Source: Hygrocybe punicea
Taxonomy: Eukaryota > Basidiomycota > Agaricomycetes > Agaricales > Hygrophoraceae
Direction: 5' to 3'
DNA: 64,000 nt
NCBI GenBank assembly: GCA_963556145.1
Contig: OY744463.1
Location: 2,790,001 to 2,854,000, forward strand
In this document: positions 43,321 through 53,364 of the stretch, piece after piece
How positions within the stretch are numbered: position 1 is the first letter of the stretch
Layout of the letters: each line of letters opens with the position of its first letter
Program-made: the position numbers and the translations under genes
The notes under the pieces: generated by a model
The model's database searches: none
Told to the model about the DNA's origin: nothing
Seen by the model: the letters and a program-made list of their open reading frames with translations, nothing else

Positions 43321-45535
43321 TTTGGTTGTGCTCGATGGTGGGCAAGGTGACAACGGCGCCGGTGTTTGGATCCGTGATCGTGACTTGTTGTTCTCTGTTT
43401 TTATAATCCTTCGTAAGGGCTTCGGAAAGCGTGAAGAATGGGCGGCCGATGAGGATCTCGTAGGGGGCGTCGTCGATGACTTGGACTTGGAGGAAAAGAT
43501 CGACGTCGCCAAAAGTGAATTTTAGGTTGGCGATCCGGCCGAGGGTGTCGTTGTCGCTTTTATTTGCCGACTGCATCCGCATCTTCATATTTTGGAGGCC
43601 GTAACCGAGTTTCTCCCAAATATCGCGTCGCATGCCGATGATCATGGAACCGTTGTCGAGGATGCACTCGAATACGAATTTTCCATTGATGAGCGGGTAG
43701 ACCGCACGGAGAGGGACTGAGTCGCGGCCGACGACGAGCGGGACGTTTTCCTGACAGTGTTGACAGGCGCGAGTGGGGATTTCGGGTGCGTGAAAATGGA
43801 AAACCTCAACGTTGTTACTCTCGGCGGTGACCTTTTTCGACGTAGTGAGGTCCTTCATGTGACGGCGGGCGTCGGACGACATGGCCAAAAGTTCTCGTTG
43901 CGAAATGCAGACTTGAGAATCGAGTGCGCGGTCAATGACGGATTTGGCGATACCGGGATCTTCGATGGGGGCTTGGTAGCGGTACTGGGGGTGCGATGCG
44001 GGAAGGTTCTGGGGAGTGCGTGGCATGAAGGCGGTCGGCTCGGTCGGCCGCATGTTCAAAGGTGGAACGATGGTGATCGGGTGCTCGTTGACAGGTCTGG
44101 TAGACGTTTTCTCGGCGGGTTTCAAGGCGGGGACGGACGTGGAAGTGGCGGGCGGATTGGGATACGTCTCTCTAGACTTGCCTTTCGCTTTAGAGGGGAT
44201 CTCTACGCCGTCAAATCTAACCCGTTTACGAAGCCGCTGCACTTCGGCTTCCAGAACCTTGATTTGTTCGTTGTCGTCGTCGATGTCGGACGTCGTGGAC
44301 TGAAAGATGTCGGCGTACTCGGTGGTGACCTCTGGTTCATAGGTGGGTACTTCGACGGCAGAGACGAAGTTAGCTTTGACATGAGGCGGCGGGTCGCGTT
44401 GGAACGGTTCTGTGGGGTTGCGGGCAGGGGGAGCGCGGTTGCCGGGGTTCTGTGCGTGCCACGCGTCGAAGCGTTCCCTCATATTTTTGCCGACGATAGC
44501 CTTTGGAAGATACATTCCGTTAGGCAACACGATGTGGCTGTGCTCATTCTTGTGGCATATCCCGTCTCGAGTGTACTGCTCGCAGATGGGACAATCGCGT
44601 ATATGATGGAACGGGTCGTCGCAAAAGAGGCAGTTGAAATTGGTGAAACCCTGTCCCGTGGTGGTCGGCTCAGTCCTATTTGCACACGGCTTTGGGGGGT
44701 TGTTACGTTCGGTGAGGGCTTGCGTGAGGACGGCGAGTTGTTGCGAAACGAGACGAAAGAGGTCGGATATGTTAGGTTCGACCGGTTCTGCTTTAGGAAT
44801 GACCGGGTCGTAGCGAGCGGGTGGCGGGTAGTGGGTGGCGGGTTCTATTGGAGTCGAGTACCGGATGGCAGCAGGCGATGTTGACGATAGACGAGAGACG
44901 GTGGACGGTTCGGCCGCGGTTCCGGCCAGTAGGAAGTGGGCGCAATTGTGGAAGTCCTGGAAGTCGTAAGGGTCGCTATGGAAATGGTTCGGTTTTTGGT
45001 ACTGCAGACGGGTTTTGATGTCCTTTTTAAGCTCGACATGAAAGCCGTTCTCGTACGCGATGTTGCGTTCTCGGGGAGAGATCCGACCCTTGTCTAGAAG
45101 AAACCCTGAGATTCGGATGAACTCACGGTAATATTCACCAAGTTCAGCGCGGGTACGGATACCGTAAGCGGTTTGGGTGTGCGTAAGACGGTCGAGATCC
45201 GCCATAGTGTACCGGTGGTCGTCTTCCGTGCCTGGGTATAGCACGAGTACGCTCCTTTTGAATGCGGCATAATTGACACCGGTCGCGCTAGGTAAACTTG
45301 CCCAAAGCTCGTAGTCGCTAAGTGACGCGTAGCGCAGACTATGCTTGATGCGTCCTGCGTCGTCGAGAGCAGCATCGGCAGCAAGTATCTCGACTTCTTC
45401 GAAGAAGCGGTTTAAATTGAGCGGGTTCCCGTCGAAGGTCGGGGCCGTGGAGTGACCGCGAGTGGGCATTTGTCGTGGAGTAACATGGGGAGCGGTAACG
45501 TGGGGAGCGGTCGAAGATCCAGAGGTCGAAGTCAT
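43313..45535 (-). CDS. gag: C Gag-protease
   Basis: 740 aa from ATG 45533-45535. Ser/Thr/Pro-rich N-terminus. Capsid-type domain ~25-235 (MPTRGHSTAPTFDGN, AYGIRTRAELGEYYREFIR, FHNCAHFLLAG). Zinc finger near 290 (CLFCDDPFHHIRDCPIC). Basic and Pro-rich linkers. A retropepsin-like domain occupies the last ~130 residues (CILDNGSMIIGMR, then ILIGRPFF). The protease is fused to Gag with an Asn-Gly active site (D-N-G-S) rather than the more usual D-S/T-G. Frame intact. Homologous to B Gag over the capsid domain. The upstream leader is interrupted by solo LTR A3. Confidence 0.88.
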   Translation of the reverse strand: MTSTSGSSTAPHVTAPHVTPRQMPTRGHSTAPTFDGNPLNLNRFFEEVEILAADAALDDAGRIKHSLRYASLSDYELWASLPSATGVNYAAFKRSVLVLYPGTEDDHRYTMADLDRLTHTQTAYGIRTRAELGEYYREFIRISGFLLDKGRISPRERNIAYENGFHVELKKDIKTRLQYQKPNHFHSDPYDFQDFHNCAHFLLAGTAAEPSTVSRLSSTSPAAIRYSTPIEPATHYPPPARYDPVIPKAEPVEPNISDLFRLVSQQLAVLTQALTERNNPPKPCANRTEPTTTGQGFTNFNCLFCDDPFHHIRDCPICEQYTRDGICHKNEHSHIVLPNGMYLPKAIVGKNMRERFDAWHAQNPGNRAPPARNPTEPFQRDPPPHVKANFVSAVEVPTYEPEVTTEYADIFQSTTSDIDDDNEQIKVLEAEVQRLRKRVRFDGVEIPSKAKGKSRETYPNPPATSTSVPALKPAEKTSTRPVNEHPITIVPPLNMRPTEPTAFMPRTPQNLPASHPQYRYQAPIEDPGIAKSVIDRALDSQVCISQRELLAMSSDARRHMKDLTTSKKVTAESNNVEVFHFHAPEIPTRACQHCQENVPLVVGRDSVPLRAVYPLINGKFVFECILDNGSMIIGMRRDIWEKLGYGLQNMKMRMQSANKSDNDTLGRIANLKFTFGDVDLFLQVQVIDDAPYEILIGRPFFTLSEALTKDYKNREQQVTITDPNTGAVVTLPTIEHNQKN

Positions 45536-45792
45536 TGTGGGTGGTAGGAGCTGAGATGTCAATGAAGCGGTTGTCGGGTGTACGATGAGCGGGTCGGGTA
45601 ACGTGGACGATGACGGCGTGGACGAAGACGAAGATGGGGACAATGACAATGACGGAGTTTTCGATGTCGAGAGCGAAGACGGAGACGATGACGATGACGA
45701 AGTTTTCGATGTCGAGAGCGAAGACGTGGACGGGGGTTCTAACGAGGTCGAAGTCGGGGACGTAGGCGATGCGGGTGTCGAACTGAGATCGG

Positions 45793-46713
45793 TGTAGAGG
45801 GTCGACGTCCCTCTGAGTCCGTATCATCGATATATCACGAATCCGGACCAACCCGATGCTGCCATTCGACTTGCATTCGAACCCGACGTAACCCGACGTG
45901 ACGTGATGTGACGTGACCCGACGTGACCGATATAACCCGACACATGCCGCTTTGTGACGGCCGCTTTTGGGCTAAATCCGGCAGCCTCAAACACCTCGGA
46001 GTTCCAATTCCAGGAGATGGATCTCTTCGGACTCAATCCCCGACTTCGGATTTACCTTATTTATGCATCCCCTCGTCCTTTCGGAGATATGTAGGACTTT
46101 TCCAATCTTTTTCATGGATATTCGTTTTCCCCTCCACTTTCCTGTCTTCGTTGCTTTGCAACCCCCCTTTCCACTTCCCCATTCCAGTGTTTCTTTGTAG
46201 TTTCTATCGGCCGAAGTAGACATGTCCGAAAGTAGCTACACACTCATGTACTATAAAAACGGTCCCCGACGACCGTACAAAATAACATACCATTAGTCCC
46301 CGTTTCCCTCATAGTCAGATTTGTTTTAATCCCTTCAAATGCTCGTCCATGTAGTTCCTTAGCTTTTTTATAGTTCACTTCGTCGACTTTATCATTGTTC
46401 CCGTATATTTGTTCATCGTTTCCGACCCGACCCAACCTGACCCGCCGTACCCGACATCATCGGCATCGTCGGGTTCATTCGTTTTCAGTCCGTTCACCAT
46501 CGGGTTCATCGTTATTAGTCCGTTTTCACTCCGTTCATCGCTGGATTTGTCGTTACTAGTCGAGTTTATGCGGCGGCTTTACTTTTATTTCACTTTCACT
46601 TCACTTATTATCCCCGACACTGAATTATCCAGTCACTTCTACGCTGACACCCTCTGGTTAGGATCTCTTATTTCTTTATATAGTTCCGAAGCCACCAAGA
46701 ACCCGCATCTACA
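45793..46713 (+). mobile_element. A3: solo LTR of family A in the leader of C (921 bp)
   Basis: TGTAGAGGGTCG to CCCGCATCTACA in sense (plus) orientation, flanked by TCGG at 45789-45792 and 46714-46717. Closer to A1 than to the A2/A4 pair. It is the innermost and so youngest layer of the nest. Confidence 0.92.
46252..46276 (+). promoter_or_regulatory. LTR A TATA box and hairpin
   Basis: TATAAAA at 46252-46258, then an ACGGTC...GACCGT stem (46259-46264 with 46271-46276). The pair is kept in A1, A2 and A4, so a 5' transcript hairpin is likely. Confidence 0.6.
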
Positions 46714-46717
46714 TCGG

Positions 46718-46986
46718 ATGAGTCGGGTGTAATGGTGATTATTGGTATATCGACCGATTCGAGACTGTCGGATGAAAGATATAGGGGGGTGTTTGACCCT
46801 GAGACGAGCGGGAGATTGTTATGTCGAGCGAGGTGGTCGGGTACTAGCTGGAAGAAGTCGTCGTCGATTGTCGGGTCGAAGGCGGCTAAAGAGAGTTCTT
46901 GTTGAAGAGTTCTTCGAGGAAGATCTCGAAGACGACGGTCAGAGGGAGGGATACGGGAAGAGGAAGCTATGGTGGTGCTAGACTAT
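46718..46986 (-). other. C leader, outer part
   Basis: Leader between primer site and A3. No gene is seen; it is contiguous with 45536-45788 once A3 is removed. Confidence 0.6.
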
Positions 46987-47004
46987 TCCTCGCGGTGGGC
47001 TCCA
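46987..47004 (-). other. C primer-binding site
   Basis: Minus-strand TGGAGCCCACCGCGAGGA, 2 nt inside the 5' LTR, identical to those of A and B1. Confidence 0.75.
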
Positions 47005-47006
47005 GA

Positions 47007-47830
47007 TGTAAAGGCGAGGTCGGGGTGGCTGCGGAATAATAATCCTAGGCCTGTGGGGTCAGCGTAGAAGTGACTAGGAATAGTCTAACAAGCTTCAGTA
47101 AGATAATAGGATATAAAAGGTAAGAAGCCACCGAGTAAACTACTGAAATCTATTGAGACCGATCGAAGCTGACGAAGCCGATGATGTCGGGTACGGCGGG
47201 TCGGGTGTCGGGTGACGAGGGATGTAGAGATAAAGGCGGTAGAACGACGGGGAGGGCGTCAAGGAATCCGACGAGCAATGTGTGCGATGGATTTTACTGA
47301 GAGACTAATTCTCAGAGAGAGGAAATGGGGGAACTGGTTTCTTATTTTGAGACGGCGCTTGGGCACCGTTTTTATACTACAAAGTTCTGTACCGAGATTC
47401 GGACGAGAGTCCTTGGCCGATGAGAGGAAACAAAGGAGAATAAAAATGGGGAAGTAGGAAGAGCATTGCGAGGCGACGATGACAGGGAAAATGGGTGGAA
47501 GATATAAAAAACCGCAAAAGATGCAAAATACTTTACTATATCCCCATAAGGGAGACGCTAGGCGTGAATAAGGCAAGTCCGATGTCGGGATCCCAGTCCG
47601 ATGAGATCTATCTTTGATATTTGAAGTTCCGCAAGTTTAGGAGATAGACCAACCAGGTACGTGAGCGGCCGTGCTAGTCGGTATGCATCGGGTTGCGTCG
47701 GGTTGCATCGGGTTGCATCGGGTTGCATCGGGTTGCGTCGGGTTCGAACGTAGATTGCTAGAGACGTCGGGTTCGAGCGGATTCGCTAGATATCGATGTT
47801 ACGGCCTCAGAGGGTCGAGGACCCTCTACA
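47007..47830 (-). repeat. C 5' LTR
   Basis: 824 bp. TATAAAA on the minus strand at 47376-47370. Differs from the 3' LTR at 11 positions. Confidence 0.93.
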
Positions 47831-47834
47831 CCGT

Positions 47835-48345
47835 CGATTCCACTCCGGATTCCGCCTCCGGAATTGTTCCTACTCAAGATGCAATGTCTCTAACGACCTG
47901 GAATCAGTACGTATATAGTTACATATGATATATCTTCGTTTCCCGTTACTTAGTACATAGCATCATCCCTCCTATACTCCGCTCCACTCCTCTACCATCA
48001 GTTACAGCCTTCGCTTGTAGTACCTAGTTACTACAGCACAGGATCTCTCCCAGTAGTATAAAAGATGTACCCTTATACTACAACCATATATATAGATTAC
48101 ATCCCACCATATTATATCCCACCATATCATATTGCATCCCTTCAGTTCTATTTCTTAGTCCTCGCTTCGTATCGTCTCATCAGTCTTCGTACTCCACTCT
48201 CTTCACTTCCCCTCTGATCCAGAACCCTGGATTCGGGTTGGATTGACTAGACACTACAAAGACACTAAACTCCTCTGATCACTTCTTAGCTGATCACCAC
48301 TTTCGTAGATTCCCATTCGGGTCTACAACCGAACTCGCCGTCACA
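47835..48345 (+). repeat. B2 5' LTR, distal part
   Basis: Continues 36918-37025 after element C. TATAAAA at 48057-48063 lies in a GTAGTATAA/TTATACTAC inverted repeat (48053-48061 and 48073-48081). Ends GCCGTCACA. Confidence 0.88.
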
Positions 48346-48347
48346 AC

Positions 48348-48365
48348 TGGAGCCCACCATGAGGA
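48348..48365 (+). other. B2 primer-binding site
   Basis: TGGAGCCCACCATGAGGA. Two positions differ from the B1/A/C site (GCG to ATG), both readable as decay around a CpG. Confidence 0.65.
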
Positions 48366-48461
48366 GTTTATTTCTTTTGTCTTTTCATACCCTCCCCACT
48401 GTCGGGTTTGACTTTCATGACGTTTTTCTTTTATTTCCGACTCTAATCGCTCACCCCGCTT

Positions 48462-50207
48462 ATGACTTCGACCCCTTCCTCGTACCTCCCCGACCCGACC
48501 CGCTTCCCGATTTGGATATTCCCCGACATGACGCACGGATTCATGCCTCTCCGAGGTGATCGTTCAGCCCCGACATTTCACGGTGACGAACACAACCTTC
48601 CCCACATCTTTGACGAAATTGACATGCTCGGCTCCGACTGTGGACTCACGGACACTATGAAGATTCGCTACACGCTCCGGTACCTCGATAACGACGACTA
48701 CGAACTTCGGTCTACCCTATGCGCCACTTCAGCAAAGGACTTCATTGCTTTCCGACGTGCTGTTTTCGTCTTCTATCCCAGTGCCACAGACAGTATTCGG
48801 TATATGATCACAGATCTCGATCAATTGGTTAAACGACAATCGGGTTATGGTATAGAGAACAAGACGGACTTAGGACAATATTTCCGAGATTTCATACGCA
48901 TATCTGGAGTACTATATGACAATGGCCGTTTATCGGACAAGCAGCGGAATGAGTATTTTGCCAACGGATTTGACTCAGATCTTTGTCAACGTGTTGAAGA
49001 ACGACTCCATTACCTTCTTCCCAGTCATTACCACGACGATCTGTACCCGGTTGATATTTTCCACGATGCTGCGTTGTTTCTCCTTTCCGGTTACCGTTCC
49101 GTTCCGGAATCCGTTGTCACTGCAGCCCCCGTTGCCATTTCTAGTCCCGATTCCGGTCCCGCTCCCATACCTGTCGCAGTCATTTTGCCTCCGGAACAAA
49201 TCCCGTCCTCGATCCTGTCCTCGATCCCACCCACTGTTGTTCATTCCATCCCCCACGTTCATTCCAGTCCTTCATATACTCCATCCCCGTCATCGTGTTC
49301 CCCGTCCCTGTCTATTCCGGTGCCTGTCGAGACCGTCATTTGTTTACAGGTATTGTCGTCCAATCCCGTGTCGTCCCTGTCCGATCCCATTCCCGATTTA
49401 TCGATGCCGGTCACCGATTTATCCAATTCGTTTCCTATTTCGTCCCCGTCGTCTCCGGTTTCGTCCCCTCCGGTTTCTGTCCATGAACTCGTACCGGACC
49501 CGCTCCCATTGTCCTCGGATTCTCCAGAAATAGACATTCCGTCCCTGATATTGCCGCCATATTGTCCTCCGTCACCATCTATCGAGATTCCATCGACTTT
49601 GGTTGAGTATTCCGTACCTGTTCCCATTCCGGACTCCATTCCACCCCTTGTATTTGATTTCGATTCCGGTTCCGATTCCATTATGTCGACCCCTTCACTC
49701 CTGGTTCCCCTCGTCGTTTCCGCTCCGGTATCGTTGTTGGTTCTGTCTTCGCCCGCTTGGGGCATCCCGTCATCTTTAGACCCGTCACGCGGCGCACCCG
49801 TTATATGGGATCATGTTGGTGTCGGCACTCCGGTTCTTGATTTTATTTTATTTCTCGTTTCCGTTTTCATTCTACTTTGTCATCGCATTTTGGACCTCCG
49901 CCCCCTCGACACCTCGCTCAAATATTTGCAAGAAGTTCTCCGCCTCCGACCTTCTTTCAGAAACTCTTGTGGGGATATAGACCCATTTCCGTCTCCTATT
50001 TTTGCGTTTTCATCTTCCGTTCCGCTTTCCATTCCCGCTCCCATTTCTCACTTGTTTATATTTTCATTTCTGTTTCTAGTTCTCTTTGTTTCCCGTTTTT
50101 TCCGGTCCCTTTTCGTTTCCATTGTATTCCAGTCTCGTCCTCCTCCTCGACCCCCAGATTCCGGTTATCTTATCTCATCATTCCGTTTCCCTCTTTTCCG
50201 TTTATAG
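48462..50207 (+). CDS. gag: B2 Gag-like protein
   Basis: 581 aa, ATG at 48462 (an internal MTHGFMPLRG at 48528 matches the B1 start). Capsid-type domain to ~residue 215 (GYGIENKTDLGQYFRDFIR, FHDAALFLLSG). Then a long Pro/Ser/Val/Asp-rich region (~230-450), then two hydrophobic segments near the C-terminus (FILFLVSVFILLCHR and LFIFSFLFLVLFVSRFF). No zinc knuckle and no protease. The frame is intact and stops 72 bp short of the convergent antisense gene. With no pol in the element, this Gag would have to work with enzymes from another element, most simply C. Confidence 0.8.
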   Translation: MTSTPSSYLPDPTRFPIWIFPDMTHGFMPLRGDRSAPTFHGDEHNLPHIFDEIDMLGSDCGLTDTMKIRYTLRYLDNDDYELRSTLCATSAKDFIAFRRAVFVFYPSATDSIRYMITDLDQLVKRQSGYGIENKTDLGQYFRDFIRISGVLYDNGRLSDKQRNEYFANGFDSDLCQRVEERLHYLLPSHYHDDLYPVDIFHDAALFLLSGYRSVPESVVTAAPVAISSPDSGPAPIPVAVILPPEQIPSSILSSIPPTVVHSIPHVHSSPSYTPSPSSCSPSLSIPVPVETVICLQVLSSNPVSSLSDPIPDLSMPVTDLSNSFPISSPSSPVSSPPVSVHELVPDPLPLSSDSPEIDIPSLILPPYCPPSPSIEIPSTLVEYSVPVPIPDSIPPLVFDFDSGSDSIMSTPSLLVPLVVSAPVSLLVLSSPAWGIPSSLDPSRGAPVIWDHVGVGTPVLDFILFLVSVFILLCHRILDLRPLDTSLKYLQEVLRLRPSFRNSCGDIDPFPSPIFAFSSSVPLSIPAPISHLFIFSFLFLVLFVSRFFRSLFVSIVFQSRPPPRPPDSGYLISSFRFPLFRL

Positions 50208-50279
50208 TTTTATTATGTACTCTATTTTTCTTTATGTACATTGTCCCGCATTCCGTTTTCCCTTTCCGTCCATTCCCTT

Positions 50280-51745
50280 TTATTCCCTTCTCCCTTCGTC
50301 GAGTTTGGTGTCGATTAGGTCGAGTTGACCCAGGATATGGGCCTGGTTCGTGCGTAGTCGATTTAGCTCCTTTGTCCAACGGGTTAGCTTGGTGTGGACC
50401 TCCGCGATGTATTCAGAGAGGCCGTCCGCAATCGTCAATATCTCCCTCTGCGTTTCCGTCGCCATCTTGCGTACTGCCCGGACGTGGTCGTTGATTCCGG
50501 CCCCGATCCGTGGGTGCTTGAACGGATTTCTTCGTCTCCCTTCGTCCCGCTCTGATTCCATATCCAGTTCGATGTCAGTCAACGTCTGCTTACTCGTCGA
50601 CGCCTCTCCAGTCCACAACCTAGGCTTCCTCACGGGCTTTGGTATTTTCTTCGCGACGATTTTCCTCTTTGGACTACCCGCCTTCGCCTTCCCTTTCCTG
50701 TCCGCTTTTCCGGATCCGGTGGCCGGTCCCTTCGTCGATAACCTGCAGCGTCGTTTAAGCCTTTTGCAACGATCGCACACGTACCCTTCGATTCCGTGAC
50801 AAACCGCGTTGGCGGTCACGCACGCATCGCATTGCCGGATCCAGAACGACTGCATATACTACGGATTAGTTAGGCACAACAGATATACGAGTCCACGAGA
50901 TATCACTTACCCCCGGAATCTTTCCCTTCGGTTCCGCGTCCTCGTTCCTGCTCGCATTCGAGAAATCGTTGCCGCTGTTGTAGTCCCCGTGAACGGTTTT
51001 GTTGTCCCGGGTGACCCTCTTATCCCGGTTGAGCTTTTTGTTTTTGATCGCGTTCAGTACTTGGAGTCTTTCGTATTTTCGAAGTTGCTGATTGGACCAG
51101 GTGTCCTCCTTGTCCTTGCTTCCGTGATCGCTGGTTTGTGCGGTCTCCTCCCTTTCCCTTTCCGCGGCTGCATCATCCCTTTTTGCTGCTTCTGCCGCCT
51201 TCGCCCTTTCCGCCTCCTCAATCCGCTTCTCCGCTTCCGCCCTCCAATTCATCTCCTCTTCATATTGACGCGATTCCTCCGCCCATTTCCGCTCGATCCT
51301 TTCCGCCTCCTTGACCCGTTGTTTCCTCGCTTCCTCCTCCTTTTCCTCCTGCAACCGTACAGCTTCCCGACACCTCGCCTCTTTCCATTCCCGTTCGTAG
51401 TCTTCCCAGCTCCGCAACCACTCCTCGACCTCCACCACCATCTCTCCACCCATCGAGAAATCCCTCGGTTCTGTCACGTTGATTCCGTTGTCCCGGATTT
51501 CCGTCAAGATTCCTCTGTAGTTCCGCTGTCGGGTATCGTTAGTCCGTGCCGTTTACGAGAACGGGATCTCTTACCATGGCCCGTCATCGTCTCACCACCC
51601 ATTGCCGTGCTTCGTTCTCGAATCTGTCACGTACGATATCGATTCCGGCCACGTCGACTTCTAGTAACTCAGCTATGGCGCTCTTGAAGTCTTGCCGCGT
51701 TTCCGCATTGAGAGTATTGAGGAAATTGTCGTATTCTGTCGACAT
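50280..51745 (-). CDS. Antisense C6 zinc-cluster/coiled-coil gene of B2, intact
   Basis: Exons 51745-51575, 51525-50911 and 50858-50280, introns 49 and 52 bp with GTAAG donors and CTAACTAAT branch site; predicted 454 aa with no internal stop. Residues 1-57: MSTEYDNFL helical domain. 58-262: Glu/Arg/Lys coiled coil (VEVEEWLRSWEDYEREWKEA, EAEKRIEEAERAKAAEAA). ~272-300: C6 cluster CX2CX6CX7CX2CX6C with KRLKRR before the last Cys. ~300-350: Lys/Pro/Arg linker (KRKIVAKKIPKPVRKPR), a likely nuclear signal. 390-454: helical C-terminus. It converges on gag. An open 454-codon spliced frame while neighbouring elements are riddled with TGAs suggests recent function. Possible roles are a transcription or restriction factor for the element, or a packaging/targeting aid. 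Confidence 0.82.
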
Positions 51746-52080
51746 CTGGTGTTGGTGTTGGTGTTTGTTGGGTTTGTTGGGCTTGTTGAGGTTGTTGTCG
51801 AGATTGTTGAAGTCGCGTTGAAAAGTTTTCTTGTTTGTATTTGTTGACCCGTCACGTGACCTTTATTTCCCTGTCCAGCCGTCTCGCCCATACTATTTTG
51901 GTAGCTCCGGATCGCCCCTCCTGACACTTCGATACCCACTGGCTTCGACTCCGCTCATGTTGTACTCCCGTTTCCATCTGTTTTCGACATCGCATCCGCT
52001 CATTTATTCCCACAACCCTGGTATCTTCATTATTTCGTATGGATCGACCAGGGATGGTCTCTATCTGAGTCCTGACCGGA

Positions 52081-52699
52081 TGTAGAGGCTCCGGGCCATC
52101 TGGACCCGAATCCTCTTCATATCCCACTTCGTCCCCGTCCATTCCCATTCACGTATCGTCGACTCTGCCTGATTCCGGTCCTTTCTGTCGATTCCGCTCC
52201 GGATTCCGCCTCCGGAATCGTTCCTACTCAAGATGCAATGTCTCTAACGACCTGGAATCAGTACGTATATAGTTACATATGATATATCTTCGTTTCCTGT
52301 TACTTAGTACATAGCATCATTCCTCCTATACTCCGCTCCACTCCTCTACCATCAGTTACAGCCTTCGCTTGTAGTACCTAGTTACTACAGCACAGGATCT
52401 CTCCCAGTAGTATAAAAGATGTACCCTTATACTACAACCATATATATAGATTACATCCCACCATATTATATCCCACCATATCATATTGCATCCCTTCAGT
52501 TCTATTTCTTAGTCCTCGCTTCGTATCGTCTCATCAGTCTTCGTACTCCACTCTCTTCACTTCCCCTCTGATCCAGAACCCTGGATTCGGGTTGGATTGA
52601 CTAGACACTACAAAGACACTAAACTCCTCTGATCACTTCTTAGCTGATCACCACTTTTGTAGATTCCCATTCGGGTCTACAACCAAACTCGCCGTCACA
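52081..52699 (+). repeat. B2 3' LTR (619 bp)
   Basis: TGTAGAGGCTCC to GCCGTCACA, preceded by the GACCAGGGATGGTC end block. Full-length reference for family B. Confidence 0.92.
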
Positions 52700-53344
52700 A
52701 CAAAGCGAGGACTAAAAGTGTAGAACTGAAGGGGGAGTGATAACCTGTATTTTTCTATATGGTTGTAGTATAAAGGTACATCTTTTATACTACTGGGAGT
52801 GATCCTGTGCTGTAGTAACCACGTACTACAAGCGAAGGCTGTAACTGATGGGAGAGGAGTGGAGCGGAGTATAGGAGGAATGGTGCTATGTACTAAGTAA
52901 CGGGAAACGAAGATATATCATATGTAACTATATACGTACTGATTCCAGGTCGTTAGAGACATTGCATCTTGAGTAGGAATGATTCCGGAGGTGGAATCCG
53001 GACCGGAATCAACAGAAAGGACCAGAATCGGGCGGAATCGACGATACCTGAATGGGAATGGATGGGGACGAAGTGGGATATGAAGTGGATTCGGGTCCAG
53101 ACAGCCCGGAGCCTCTACAACGAGTTGAGGCTGAGTTGGGGATGCGTGAAACCCCCTAATATTATGAGAATCAAACCCAAATGATAGTGCGATAGTTGGC
53201 GATTGGATGTCGGAGTGTTGGGTGTCGAATGTAAAGAAGTCAGGTAACGGGTGTCGGATGTGTAGAGTGCTGCGGCAAGGCTTGTTTCGAGATGATGAAA
53301 GGAAATGAAGGGCTATGGAATGAATGAATGATGACACTGAATTA

Positions 53345-53362
53345 TCCTCGCGGTGGGCTCCA
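53345..53362 (-). other. A primer-binding site
   Basis: Minus-strand TGGAGCCCACCGCGAGGA, 2 nt inside the 5' LTR of A. Confidence 0.75.
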
Positions 53363-53364
53363 GA

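Larger units (their letters stand above)
37026..47830 (-). mobile_element. C: autonomous Ty3/Gypsy element (10.8 kb including solo LTR A3)
   Basis: 824-bp LTRs at 37026-37849 and 47007-47830, equal length with no indels, flanked by CCGT at 37022-37025 and 47831-47834. On the minus strand: primer site 47004-46987, gag-protease 45535-43313, pol 43320-39627, then an antisense gene on plus (38023-39419), then the 3' LTR. Eleven LTR differences, all CpG transitions. It interrupts the 5' LTR of B2. The integrase has no chromodomain. Confidence 0.93.
36918..52699 (+). mobile_element. B2: non-autonomous Gypsy, intact antisense gene, split by C
   Basis: Sense strand is plus. The 5' LTR is 36918-37025 plus 47835-48345 (split by C). 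The primer site is 48348-48365, gag 48462-50207, antisense gene 51745-50280, and 3' LTR 52081-52699. Flanks are ACGA (36914-36917) and ACAA (52700-52703), a duplication with one CpG transition. Net length is ~4.97 kb. No pol. The layout is identical to B1 in opposite orientation. Confidence 0.9.
36732..53119 (-). mobile_element. B3: B-family solo LTR split by B2 (own sequence 36732-36917 and 52704-53119)
   Basis: TGTGACGGCGAG start at 36732, GCCTCTACA end at 53119, flanked by ACGA at 36728-36731 and 53120-53123. The two parts join at the B2 duplication to give the standard B LTR sequence (ATACGAAGCGAGG). Confidence 0.87.
36474..53156. mobile_element. M: TA-flanked MITE split by B3 (own sequence 36474-36731 and 53124-53156)
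   Basis: Left terminus GGGGTTTCACGCATCCCAAC (36475 on) is the inverted complement of the right terminus ending GATGCGTGAAACCCCC (53156). TA lies at 36472-36473 and 53157-53158. The body repeats CCCCAACTT. Own length about 290 bp. The two halves were separated by insertion of B3 and everything inside it. Confidence 0.7.

Noticed and set aside
43757..44884. 375-codon plus-strand open frame
   Set aside because: Shadow of element C gag on the opposite strand; no conserved motif.
37026..47830. Classical RIP (CpA to TpA) as the cause of mutation
   Set aside because: Observed changes are at CpG; no excess of CpA-to-TpA was noticed between LTRs.
48462..50207. Hydrophobic C-terminus of B Gag as an envelope protein
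   Set aside because: No signal peptide, cysteine pattern or separate reading frame; reported only as a membrane-like segment.
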